The translations under genes were made by a program, and so were the position numbers. A DNA stretch of 64,000 nt. Source: CAYLMG01 sp964493425. GTDB taxonomy: Bacteria; Planctomycetota; Phycisphaerae; Sedimentisphaerales; Anaerobacaceae. The stretch covers positions 31,762-95,761 of the forward strand of contig CAZBMW010000010.1 of the NCBI GenBank assembly GCA_964493425.1. The letters are read 5' to 3'. Below the pieces are notes generated by a model that searched no databases, was not told where the DNA came from, and worked only from the letters and a program-made list of their open reading frames with translations. Below are positions 1 through 7,926 of this stretch, piece by piece. Position 1 is the stretch's first letter. Every line of letters starts with the position of its first letter.

Positions 1-207
1 ATAAATATCAATAATGATTTAAGTATTTTTGATTTATTTGTACCCTGCGGTATCGAAGGGGTAAAGATAACATCGGTATCGGAACAAACAGGTGAAAAAC
101 ATTCGATGAACAACGTTAAGAAACGACTGGCAGAACTGCTCAATAAACATTTTTCTACAAAAAGTGAAAGCTATGAAAACCATTCGCAAGTTGCCTCAAT
201 GGCTTAA
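1..207 (+). CDS. lipB: Octanoyltransferase LipB, C-terminal fragment
   Basis: An open frame (frame 1) enters from the left edge and stops with TAA at 205-207. Only about 68 residues are in the window. They contain a V-P-C-G-I-x-G-V-x-I-T-S-V motif, which matches the LipB active-site segment, where the Cys (here near residue 16 of the fragment) carries the octanoyl thioester. LipB moves octanoate from octanoyl-ACP to lipoyl domains. The 3' end overlaps the start of lipA by about 35 bp in another frame, so the two genes are probably co-transcribed and translationally coupled. The last 20 or so residues have no recognisable motif. The family call rests on this short motif plus the lipA neighbour. 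Confidence 0.8.
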   Translation: MNINNDLSIFDLFVPCGIEGVKITSVSEQTGEKHSMNNVKKRLAELLNKHFSTKSESYENHSQVASMA

Positions 208-1033
208 AAGGCCGATGCCTGCGGGCAGGAATTTTTTTCACACCGACGAAGTATTAACCGAACTCGGCCTTGAGACTATATGCGTTAATGCGAGCTGTCC
301 CAATCGCGGCGAATGCTGGGCGAGGGGCACGGCAACAGTGCTAATATTAGGCAATGTGTGCACAAGAGGCTGCAGGTTCTGCTCGGTAGCAAAAGGAAGA
401 CCTTCACCGCCCGACGTACAGGAGCCGGCAAAACTGGCTGAAATGGCTAAACGAATGAAACTAAAATACATTGTGATAACCAGCGTTGACAGAGACGATT
501 TACAGGACGGTGGTGCAGGACATTTCAGAGACTGCATAAACAAAGTCAGAAAAGAAATACCCGAAATGAAATTCGAAATCCTGACGCCGGACTTTGCGGG
601 CTGTCAGGAAAAAGCCATAGAAATACTTGCTGACGCCCTGCCATTTGTGTTTGCACATAATGTTGAGACGGTACCATCACTTTACAAAATTGCAAGAAGC
701 GGTGGAGACTATCAACGCTCACTGAATCTGCTTAAGATGGCCAAAGAATCTTATCAGAATATCTCAACCAAATCATCACTGATGCTTGGTCTGGGGGAAA
801 GTGACCAAGAAGTTGAGCAGGTTTTGCGAGACCTGCGTTCTATCGGCTGTGACAGAATAACAATCGGTCAATATCTTAAGCCGTCCAGAAATTCACTTGA
901 AGTTGCAGAGTATGTCCAGCCGGAAAAATTCGACTTCTGGAGGCAAAAATGTATTGACTTAGGCTTTAATTGGGTGATGAGCTCACCATTTACACGCAGC
1001 TCGTATTTTGCAGAGCAGGAAAACGCATCGTAG
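173..1033 (+). CDS. lipA: Lipoyl synthase LipA (radical SAM)
   Basis: Lipoyl synthase inserts two sulfurs into protein-bound octanoyl chains to make lipoate. From the ATG at 173 the auxiliary-cluster cysteines are at about residues 37, 42 and 48 (C-V-N-A-S-C-P-N-R-G-E-C). The radical SAM cluster C-x3-C-x2-C is at about 63-70 (C-T-R-G-C-R-F-C). The C-terminal R-S-S-Y that ligates the auxiliary cluster is present. Length, about 286 aa, is normal. A GTG at 164 is an in-frame alternative start, and neither start has a clear ribosome site, as expected for a gene starting inside lipB. Lipoate supplies 2-oxoacid dehydrogenases or the glycine cleavage system, none of which is in this window. Confidence 0.95.
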   Translation: MKTIRKLPQWLKRPMPAGRNFFHTDEVLTELGLETICVNASCPNRGECWARGTATVLILGNVCTRGCRFCSVAKGRPSPPDVQEPAKLAEMAKRMKLKYIVITSVDRDDLQDGGAGHFRDCINKVRKEIPEMKFEILTPDFAGCQEKAIEILADALPFVFAHNVETVPSLYKIARSGGDYQRSLNLLKMAKESYQNISTKSSLMLGLGESDQEVEQVLRDLRSIGCDRITIGQYLKPSRNSLEVAEYVQPEKFDFWRQKCIDLGFNWVMSSPFTRSSYFAEQENAS

Positions 1034-1191
1034 CGGCCACATATTTCAACAGCAATGGTTATTATCAGTCATATCAATATATGAAAACAATTTTGTTTCG
1101 ACGATTTTGCCTTTTTTCAGAATATTTTTATACTTTAAACGGTGATTAAGAGCCTTTAGGCTAAAAAAATAACCTTCAAATAGGGGCAACA

Positions 1192-2904
1192 GTGAATCTT
1201 CGGATAAACAGAAGCCTTAATCATAAGCGCAAAAGCTTTGCGCTTATTATAGCTATGATTTTCGTAGCTATCTTTTCCACCCTGGCAGTGGGTCTGTCAG
1301 GAATGTGTACAACGAACGTTCAACTTTCTGAAAACCAGTATCTTGTTAATAACGCTCTTACGGCAGCACAGTCCGGCCTTGAATGTGGCAGATATATCGT
1401 ATCTCAAACCCTGCCCTGCCTTGATAGCACAGGCATAAACTACGTTACAACAGAGCAGGCAAATATAGTATGGGAAAGACTCTGCGATAAGATACAAGAT
1501 ATGGCTCTTGACGGACAATCCGTACCGTCACCTACCGGCTTCAGTGATGCGGGTGGAAACGGTGACCAGGTTACTATCCCAGCAATCGACTACGGTAATC
1601 CGAATAACAGCTTTACCATCAGATTCTACAGATACGATGCCGACCCTCTCACAATCAAAATCGAATCAACGGGGACAAAAAGAGAAGTCTCAAGAACGAT
1701 AAGAATCGATATGCAGATTTCAAAAGATGCAGGTGTGCTGAACTACGCTATAACGGGTAGAGGAAGAATGTGGATTACCGGTGCCTCGACAATTTATGGA
1801 GATATTTTCAGCTCCTGGGACAGCGCTGCAATATCACCATTTAATATGACCAACGATTCCGCGGTAATCGGGAAAATTAATACGATTTTAAAACTGAGCC
1901 AAATCAAGGCGCAAAGCTATCAGCTTGAAACTCTTGATGGAAACGATAAACCGATTGATGTCAACGGCAATCCGCTACAGGACAACTATGATGAGCGCTA
2001 TTACGGTCCATACGACGAGATACAGGGTTACCATGAAGGCATTCAATACGCTCCGGAAGATGAAAAAGAGTATGAGCAATACCTTCAGGCACTTCAGAAT
2101 ATGTCCGGCCTGAGCATAGACGACTATGATACCAGCGGTTATAAAAACGCCATTCCGTCAACCACGGCTTCAGCAAGCAGTTCTGTTATTGAAGACGGAA
2201 AATTATCCACATCCGGTGTACCATACGTATATGAGTATTTTCCACACTCGGCAGACAGTTATACCACCAGGGCAAGCAGGAGCAGTCTTTTATTGAAACG
2301 ATACAAATATGAAGACAAGACTATTAGCAACGTGAGTGTTTCCAGTAATACCAACGCTCTGTTCAAAAACTGCACATTCGGAAATGTTTTATATATCGAC
2401 TGCTCCACGAACACCCGCAGATATTACAACAATATCCGGTTTGAGAACTGCACCTTCAACGGTGTAATAGTAACAAATGTGCCGAACAAGCTCAACTGGC
2501 AAAGAAACTGTCTGTATTTTACCGGGGAGGCAGCCTTTGAAAATACATCGTCGATACAGGAGGCGACAATACTGGCACCGCACTTCAACGTTAATCTCGG
2601 CAACACAAACCCGGAGCAGAGCGATAATAATGTTCTCACCGGTGCCATTGTCGGGGGTATAGTGGACATAAGAGGAAATGCTCAAATCAAGGGGACCATT
2701 ATCTCGATGTGTGATACTACCCAGTGGAGCAGCGGATATGTAACAAATATCGGCGCGACTCTCGATGACGGCGGTTCAGAAACGACGGAGCTTGGCGACA
2801 TAGGTGTTATTGAAATCGAACCGGACAAAAAGAAAATGCTTCCAAGCGGAATTACTTCTCCAATCGTAATCAAAACCTTGCAGGAAACTTACACAGAGCT
2901 ATAA
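1192..2904 (+). CDS. PilX-like pilus-assembly / secreted protein with N-terminal pilin-type helix
   Basis: A 570-aa protein starting at GTG 1192, preceded by AGGGG at 1182-1186. Residues about 12-70 match the PilX N-terminal pattern: a short basic segment, a hydrophobic helix (F-A-L-I-I-A-M-I-F-V-A-I-F) and then the N-V-Q-L-S-E-N-Q and A-L-T-A-A-Q-S-G-L type motifs. PilX-like proteins are pilus-associated membrane-anchored proteins. The rest is rich in Asn, Ser, Thr and Tyr, and from about 380 to 500 it reads like repetitive beta-strands that could form a beta-solenoid. No C-terminal anchor or sorting signal is visible, and no other pilus gene lies nearby. The N-terminal assignment is fairly firm; the function of the body is unknown. 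Confidence 0.7.
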   Translation: MNLRINRSLNHKRKSFALIIAMIFVAIFSTLAVGLSGMCTTNVQLSENQYLVNNALTAAQSGLECGRYIVSQTLPCLDSTGINYVTTEQANIVWERLCDKIQDMALDGQSVPSPTGFSDAGGNGDQVTIPAIDYGNPNNSFTIRFYRYDADPLTIKIESTGTKREVSRTIRIDMQISKDAGVLNYAITGRGRMWITGASTIYGDIFSSWDSAAISPFNMTNDSAVIGKINTILKLSQIKAQSYQLETLDGNDKPIDVNGNPLQDNYDERYYGPYDEIQGYHEGIQYAPEDEKEYEQYLQALQNMSGLSIDDYDTSGYKNAIPSTTASASSSVIEDGKLSTSGVPYVYEYFPHSADSYTTRASRSSLLLKRYKYEDKTISNVSVSSNTNALFKNCTFGNVLYIDCSTNTRRYYNNIRFENCTFNGVIVTNVPNKLNWQRNCLYFTGEAAFENTSSIQEATILAPHFNVNLGNTNPEQSDNNVLTGAIVGGIVDIRGNAQIKGTIISMCDTTQWSSGYVTNIGATLDDGGSETTELGDIGVIEIEPDKKKMLPSGITSPIVIKTLQETYTEL

Positions 2905-2934
2905 AAACTTATATTTTTAAAGGAACTTAAAAAA

Positions 2935-3141
2935 ATGAAAATTTTTATGTTAATAATTTTTATCGGGTTATTGTTTCTGAGCATCTCTACTGGTATCCTG
3001 GCTCAAACTAATTGCACGATATGTCTCGACGATGACTCTAATGAGCCGGAGCTTCTGCTCACAACTGTATCTGACAGCAGTTTTATAACTTACCTGGACG
3101 ATGATGCCAATGAGCCCAACGAACCCAACGAGCCCGAATAA
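2935..3141 (+). CDS. Small secreted acidic protein with Asn-Glu-Pro repeats
   Basis: A 68-aa open frame starts 30 bp after the PilX-like gene, with a good ribosome site (AAAGGA at about 2919). The first 23 residues form a clear signal peptide ending at an A-Q cleavage-like site. The mature part has two Asp-rich stretches (D-D-D-S-N-E-P and D-D-D-A-N-E-P-N-E-P-N-E-P-E) and two cysteines in C-T-I-C. The acidic repeats could bind Ca2+ or act as a linker, but no family is recognised. Spacing suggests co-expression with the upstream gene. Confidence 0.55.
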   Translation: MKIFMLIIFIGLLFLSISTGILAQTNCTICLDDDSNEPELLLTTVSDSSFITYLDDDANEPNEPNEPE

Positions 3142-3453
3142 GATGACGGTACAGGTGCACTCAAGAAAAATTTAACATATAAGATAATATTAGCCATCGT
3201 CTTATATGGAAGGTGCATCTGGTTAAAATCAAGACTTCGGCGAACGTGAGGAGCTGTCAGATGCGGCCGAAGCCGAATATATAAACTTAAACTTCTAATC
3301 ATATCTTTCAGGCAAATCTTAAACAAACAATAGGCTATTGCAGGGCTGAGCTAATCTGCCTTTAAAAACACCACCCCCATTATAAAAACTTTTTTTACAA
3401 AACATAAATTTTTTTAATACTACGAATCTTTACAAACAAAACGACTAAATTAT
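3142..3453. other. Intergenic region with overlapping inverted repeats
   Basis: No gene is visible here. The left part (3150-3290) is richer in G+C and holds three inverted repeats. CATATAAGA (3176-3184) pairs with TCTTATATG (3200-3208). GCATCT (3215-3220) pairs with AGATGC (3259-3264). CTTCGGC (3235-3241) pairs with GCCGAAG (3266-3272). The last two cross, so they could form a pseudoknot in RNA. The right part is very A+T rich and leads into the carA promoter. No T-tract follows the hairpins, so a simple terminator is unlikely. Confidence 0.4.
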
Positions 3454-3482
3454 TTGACAAGCCTGTCGCAACAAGTTTTAAT
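3454..3482 (+). promoter_or_regulatory. Sigma-70-type promoter of carA
   Basis: TTGACA at 3454-3459 (perfect -35) and TTTAAT at 3477-3482 (-10) are separated by exactly 17 bp. The predicted start near 3489 leaves a leader of about 35 nt before the carA ATG at 3524. No pyrimidine-box attenuator or PyrR-type leader is visible in that short leader. Confidence 0.7.
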
Positions 3483-3523
3483 CTGCCGAACAAAAATTAG
3501 TTAGGGTATGTACAGACCAAAGA

Positions 3524-4606
3524 ATGAAAGCAATATTAGCATTAGAAGACGGCACAATCTACAAAGGCTCCGGTTTTGGGGCAAAGGGAGAGAATTTCGG
3601 CGAGGTCGTATTTAATACAAGCATGGCCGGCTACCAGGAAATCCTCACGGACCCGTCATACAAAGGTCAAATCGTTACAATGACGTATCCTTTGATAGGC
3701 AACTATGGAACTAATACCGAGGACGTCGAATCGCACAGGCCATTCGTTGAAGGTTTTGTAGTAAGAGAACACAGCACAATAGTAAGCAACTGGCGGAGCG
3801 AGAAAAGCCTGAACGATTACCTGAAGCAATACAAAATCATCGGTATCGAAAGGATAGATACCCGAGCCTTAACCCGACATATAAGGCTCGAAGGAGCGAT
3901 GAAAGCAGTTATATCCACCGAAGATTTGAATCCCGAAAGCTTAATCGAAAAGGCAAAGAATTCACCATCACTTGTCGGCAGAGACCTCGTAAAAGATGTA
4001 ACTATTGAAAAAAGTTACAACTGGAGCGAGAGCGGCGAATACAACGTGGTTGTTATGGATACCGGAGTCAAATATAACATACTCCGTCTGCTCGCGGAGC
4101 GCAACTGTAAGGTAACGGTCGTGCCGGCGAGCGCGACAGCAGAACAAATCTTCAAACTTCAGCCGGACGGCATTATGCTTGCCAATGGACCCGGAGACCC
4201 TGCAGCCGTACCTTATGTAGTCGAAACTGTCAAAAAACTTCTGGGTAAGGTGCCGATGTTTGGTATCTGTCTCGGCCAGCAGATGCTTGGTCTCGCAATG
4301 GGCGGAAAAACTTTCAAGCTCAAATTCGGCCATCATGGCGGCAATCACCCTGTCAAGGACCTAAAAACAGGCAAAGTGCATATCACGGTTCAGAATCACG
4401 GCTTCTGCGTTGACATAGATTCTCTGCCAAAAGAGGACTTAGAGATTACGCATATAAACCTTAACGACCAGACGCTGGAAGGGATAAGACACAAGAAGCT
4501 GCCGATTTTCTCGGTTCAATTTCATCCTGAGGCAGGTCCAGGGCCTCACGATGCACGTTATATGTTCGATAACTTTATTGAAATGATGGAGCGGCATCGT
4601 GCCTAA
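3524..4606 (+). CDS. carA: Carbamoyl-phosphate synthase small subunit (glutaminase)
   Basis: CarA hydrolyses glutamine and passes ammonia to CarB for carbamoyl phosphate, the precursor of arginine and pyrimidines. The 360-aa protein has the CPSase small-chain N-domain (about 1-135) and a class I glutamine amidotransferase domain (about 172-355). The nucleophile is Cys249 in G-I-C-L-G-Q-Q, and the partner His-Glu are in V-Q-F-H-P-E-A. Length is normal. The stop overlaps the GTG start of carB by 8 bp, typical of a translationally coupled two-subunit enzyme. Its promoter is at 3454-3482. Confidence 0.96.
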   Translation: MKAILALEDGTIYKGSGFGAKGENFGEVVFNTSMAGYQEILTDPSYKGQIVTMTYPLIGNYGTNTEDVESHRPFVEGFVVREHSTIVSNWRSEKSLNDYLKQYKIIGIERIDTRALTRHIRLEGAMKAVISTEDLNPESLIEKAKNSPSLVGRDLVKDVTIEKSYNWSESGEYNVVVMDTGVKYNILRLLAERNCKVTVVPASATAEQIFKLQPDGIMLANGPGDPAAVPYVVETVKKLLGKVPMFGICLGQQMLGLAMGGKTFKLKFGHHGGNHPVKDLKTGKVHITVQNHGFCVDIDSLPKEDLEITHINLNDQTLEGIRHKKLPIFSVQFHPEAGPGPHDARYMFDNFIEMMERHRA

Positions 4607-7600
4607 AAGAACGGACATTGAAAAAATCCTGATAATCGGTTCAGGCCCGATTGTAATCGGACAGGCCTGCGAATTCGATTACTCAGGCACACAGGCCTGC
4701 AAGGTTCTAAAAAGCGAAGGGTACAAAATAATCCTTCTAAACAGCAATCCCGCAACCATTATGACAGACCCGGGGACAGCAGATGTTACTTACGTCGAGC
4801 CTATAACCACTGAGGTTGTAGAAAATATTATTGAAAAAGAAAAACCTGATGCGGTGCTGCCGACACTGGGCGGCCAGACCGCCCTGAACGTTACTGTCGA
4901 GACTGCAAATAGAGGTATCTTCAAAAAGCACAAAGTAAAGGTCATAGGTGCAAATATCGAGGCGATTCAGAAGGCTGAAGACAGGCAGCTTTTCAAAAAG
5001 GCGATGGAAAAAATCGGTCTGGATTTGCCGAGAAGTGGCAAGGCCCACAGTCTTACAGAGGCTATCAAGGTAGTCGAATATGTCGGACTTCCGGTAATTA
5101 TTCGGCCGGCTTTTACGCTCGGCGGCACCGGCGGCGGCGTGGCATACAACATAGAGGAATTCAAGCAGGCCGCCCAGCGGGGGCTGGAAGCGAGCATGGT
5201 CAGCGAAATACTAATCGAGGAGCTACTGACCGGCTGGAAAGAATTCGAGCTTGAGGTAATGAGAGACCTCAAAGATAACGTCGTAATTATATGCTCGATA
5301 GAAAACTTCGACCCGATGGGCGTGCATACCGGAGACTCGATAACGGTTGCTCCCATTCAGACGCTCACTGACAGAGAATATCAGGCAATGCGTGATGACG
5401 CCATCGCCTGCATACGGGAAATAGGCGTGGAAACCGGCGGCTCAAATATACAGTTTGCGGTCAATCCTGATACAGGTAGAAGAGTTATTATCGAGATGAA
5501 TCCACGAGTCTCACGAAGCTCGGCACTTGCATCAAAGGCAACGGGCTTTCCGATTGCGAAGATTGCGGCCAAGCTCGCCGTCGGTTACACACTCGATGAA
5601 ATACCGAACGATATCACAAAAAAGACACCGGCCTGCTTTGAGCCGACCATTGATTACTGCGTGGTGAAGATACCCCGATTTACATTTGAAAAGTTTCCGC
5701 AGGCAAATCCGGAGCTTACCAGCCATATGAAATCGGTCGGTGAGGCTATGGCTATAGGCCAGACGTTCAAGGCCGCTCTGCAGAAGGGTTTGCGTTCTCT
5801 GGAAATCGGCGTGCACGGCCTTGAGAACATCAAAGCCGAGACAACCAAAAATTCACTGCTTGAAAAACTCAAAAAGCCCTGTGCCGAGAGAATCTTTTAT
5901 ATCAAATATGCCCTTCAAAACGGCCTGTCAATAGAGAATATTTACGAGCTGACAAAAATAGACAAGTGGTTCCTGCACAATATCAAACAAATAGTTGACT
6001 TCGAGAAAGAGCTTAAAAGCTATAAAAATATAAGCGATTTAGACTCGGCTTCATTGTTCAAGGCGAAGCAGTACGGATTCAGTGACAGGCAACTGAGCAA
6101 AATATTAAAAACAGACGAAGCAACAATACGAAAGCTTCGCGAAAAAAATAACATCAAATCCGTATTCAAGGCGGTTGATACCTGCGGTGCCGAGTTCGAG
6201 GCATTTACGCCCTACTACTACTCTACATACGAAAGCGAAAATGAGAGTGCCCGGTCGGAGCGTAAAAAGATTCTCATCCTCGGTGGCGGGCCCAACAGAA
6301 TAGGCCAGGGAATTGAGTTCGATTACTGCTGCTGTCACGCCTCTTATGCTTCAAAAGAAATGGGCTGTGAAAGCATTATGGTCAACTGCAATCCCGAGAC
6401 TGTCTCCACCGATTACGATACATCAGACAAGCTCTACTTCGAGCCGCTGACGGTTGAGGACGTATTGAGTATATATGAAAATGAACAGCCGGATGGAGTG
6501 ATTGTTCAATTCGGGGGACAGACGCCCCTCAACATAGCAACCGAGCTGGCCGGGGCAGGTGTCAACATAATCGGCACAAGTCCTGATATGATAGATTTGG
6601 CTGAAGACCGTGACAGATTCAGGGCTATGATGGACAAACTCAAAATACCAATGCCTCAATCAGGTATGGCAAGCAATCTCAACGAGGCTCTGGCCATAGC
6701 CGGGCAAATCGGCTATCCCGTAATGGTCAGGCCTTCTTATGTGCTCGGCGGAAGGGGTATGGAGGTGGTACTCGACGAAAATATGCTCCGTCAATACGTT
6801 TCGGCGGCTGTTGAGATAACACCGGAAAGGCCGATTCTGATTGATAAATTTCTCGATAACGCAATCGAAGCAGAGGCAGACGCTGTCAGTGACGGTGAGC
6901 AGGTCTTTATCCCGGCGGTAATGGAACATATCGAGCTTGCAGGGATTCACTCGGGAGATTCTGCCTGCGTAATACCGCCGGTGACAATACCGCAAAAACA
7001 CATAGATACAATATGCGAATACACCACAAAAATCGCAAAAGAGCTAAACGTTGTCGGCCTTATGAATATGCAGTATGCGATAGCAAATGATACCGTTTAC
7101 GTTCTCGAAGCCAATCCGAGGGCATCAAGGACAGTGCCCGTTGTATCGAAGGTCTGCGGAGTATCTATGGCAAAACTCGCAACGGAGCTTATGTTAGGCA
7201 AAAAGATTTCAGAGTTAGGCCTTGAGAATAAAAAAATACCTCACTTTGGAGTAAAAGAGGCGGTATTCCCATTCAATATGTTTTATGGCGTTGACCCCCT
7301 GCTCGGCCCGGAGATGCGTTCCACAGGTGAGGTGCTGGGACTGGCTGATTCCTTCGGCCTGGCGTACTTTAAGGCACAGCAGGCAACACAAGCCTCTCTT
7401 CCTACTAAAGGAACAGTACTTATAACAGTTAATGAAAAAGACAAGACACCGGTATTAGAAACAGCCAAAAGATTTTCAGAACTCGGATTTAAGATTCTTG
7501 CAACAAACGGAACTCACCATTCTTTAAAATCCAAAGGGATTAAGACCGAACGTATACTTAAGATGCGAGAGGGAAGACCAAATATCATCGATGCGATTAA

Positions 7601-7811
7601 AAACAATCAAATCCAGCTAATAATCAACACACCTCGTGGAAAATTAAGCAAGGCCGATGATTCATACATCCGGACAGCCGCCATTAAATACCGCATACCT
7701 TACATTACAACCACTTCAGCAGCCGCGGCAGCAGTGAAGGGTATTGCAGCCAGCAGAACAGATAAAAGCGAAGCGAAAAGCCTCCAGGAATACCACGCTT
7801 CGATAAAATAA
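4599..7811 (+). CDS. carB: Carbamoyl-phosphate synthase large subunit, copy 1
   Basis: A 1070-aa large subunit beginning at GTG 4599, inside the end of carA. It has two homologous ATP-grasp halves: the carboxyphosphate domain (about 1-400, with G-G-T-G-G-G-V, V-H-T-G-D-S and E-M-N-P-R-V-S-R-S) and the carbamoyl-phosphate domain (about 550-930, with L-G-G-R-G-M-E-V and E-A-N-P-R-A-S-R). A C-terminal MGS-like allosteric domain (about 935-1070) contains I-T-T-T. The N-half closely matches the usual bacterial CarB. Because it overlaps carA, this is most likely the partner that forms the standard enzyme. A second full copy follows at 7927. Confidence 0.96.
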   Translation: MPKRTDIEKILIIGSGPIVIGQACEFDYSGTQACKVLKSEGYKIILLNSNPATIMTDPGTADVTYVEPITTEVVENIIEKEKPDAVLPTLGGQTALNVTVETANRGIFKKHKVKVIGANIEAIQKAEDRQLFKKAMEKIGLDLPRSGKAHSLTEAIKVVEYVGLPVIIRPAFTLGGTGGGVAYNIEEFKQAAQRGLEASMVSEILIEELLTGWKEFELEVMRDLKDNVVIICSIENFDPMGVHTGDSITVAPIQTLTDREYQAMRDDAIACIREIGVETGGSNIQFAVNPDTGRRVIIEMNPRVSRSSALASKATGFPIAKIAAKLAVGYTLDEIPNDITKKTPACFEPTIDYCVVKIPRFTFEKFPQANPELTSHMKSVGEAMAIGQTFKAALQKGLRSLEIGVHGLENIKAETTKNSLLEKLKKPCAERIFYIKYALQNGLSIENIYELTKIDKWFLHNIKQIVDFEKELKSYKNISDLDSASLFKAKQYGFSDRQLSKILKTDEATIRKLREKNNIKSVFKAVDTCGAEFEAFTPYYYSTYESENESARSERKKILILGGGPNRIGQGIEFDYCCCHASYASKEMGCESIMVNCNPETVSTDYDTSDKLYFEPLTVEDVLSIYENEQPDGVIVQFGGQTPLNIATELAGAGVNIIGTSPDMIDLAEDRDRFRAMMDKLKIPMPQSGMASNLNEALAIAGQIGYPVMVRPSYVLGGRGMEVVLDENMLRQYVSAAVEITPERPILIDKFLDNAIEAEADAVSDGEQVFIPAVMEHIELAGIHSGDSACVIPPVTIPQKHIDTICEYTTKIAKELNVVGLMNMQYAIANDTVYVLEANPRASRTVPVVSKVCGVSMAKLATELMLGKKISELGLENKKIPHFGVKEAVFPFNMFYGVDPLLGPEMRSTGEVLGLADSFGLAYFKAQQATQASLPTKGTVLITVNEKDKTPVLETAKRFSELGFKILATNGTHHSLKSKGIKTERILKMREGRPNIIDAIKNNQIQLIINTPRGKLSKADDSYIRTAAIKYRIPYITTTSAAAAAVKGIAASRTDKSEAKSLQEYHASIK

Positions 7812-7834
7812 ATCATATCATCAGTTTTTCTTAT

Positions 7835-7861
7835 TTGACAGATAAGATGATTTCATATAAT
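7835..7861 (+). promoter_or_regulatory. Promoter of the second carB, with overlapping inverted repeat
   Basis: TTGACA at 7835-7840 and TATAAT at 7856-7861 both match the consensus exactly, with a short 15-bp spacer. The -35 lies between the arms of TCTTAT (7829-7834) and ATAAGA (7842-7847), a possible operator. The 115-bp gap between the two carB genes therefore seems to carry an independent, possibly regulated promoter. The ribosome site for the next ATG is GAGG at about 7912. Confidence 0.55.
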
Positions 7862-7926
7862 CTAACCGCCTAAAAACAGGAGTCGAGCAATATTATCTCT
7901 GTACATTAGGTTGAGGAAAAATCACT

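Noticed and set aside
3176..3208. Terminator after the small secreted protein
   Set aside because: The hairpin is A+T rich with no following T-run, so it is reported only as an inverted repeat.
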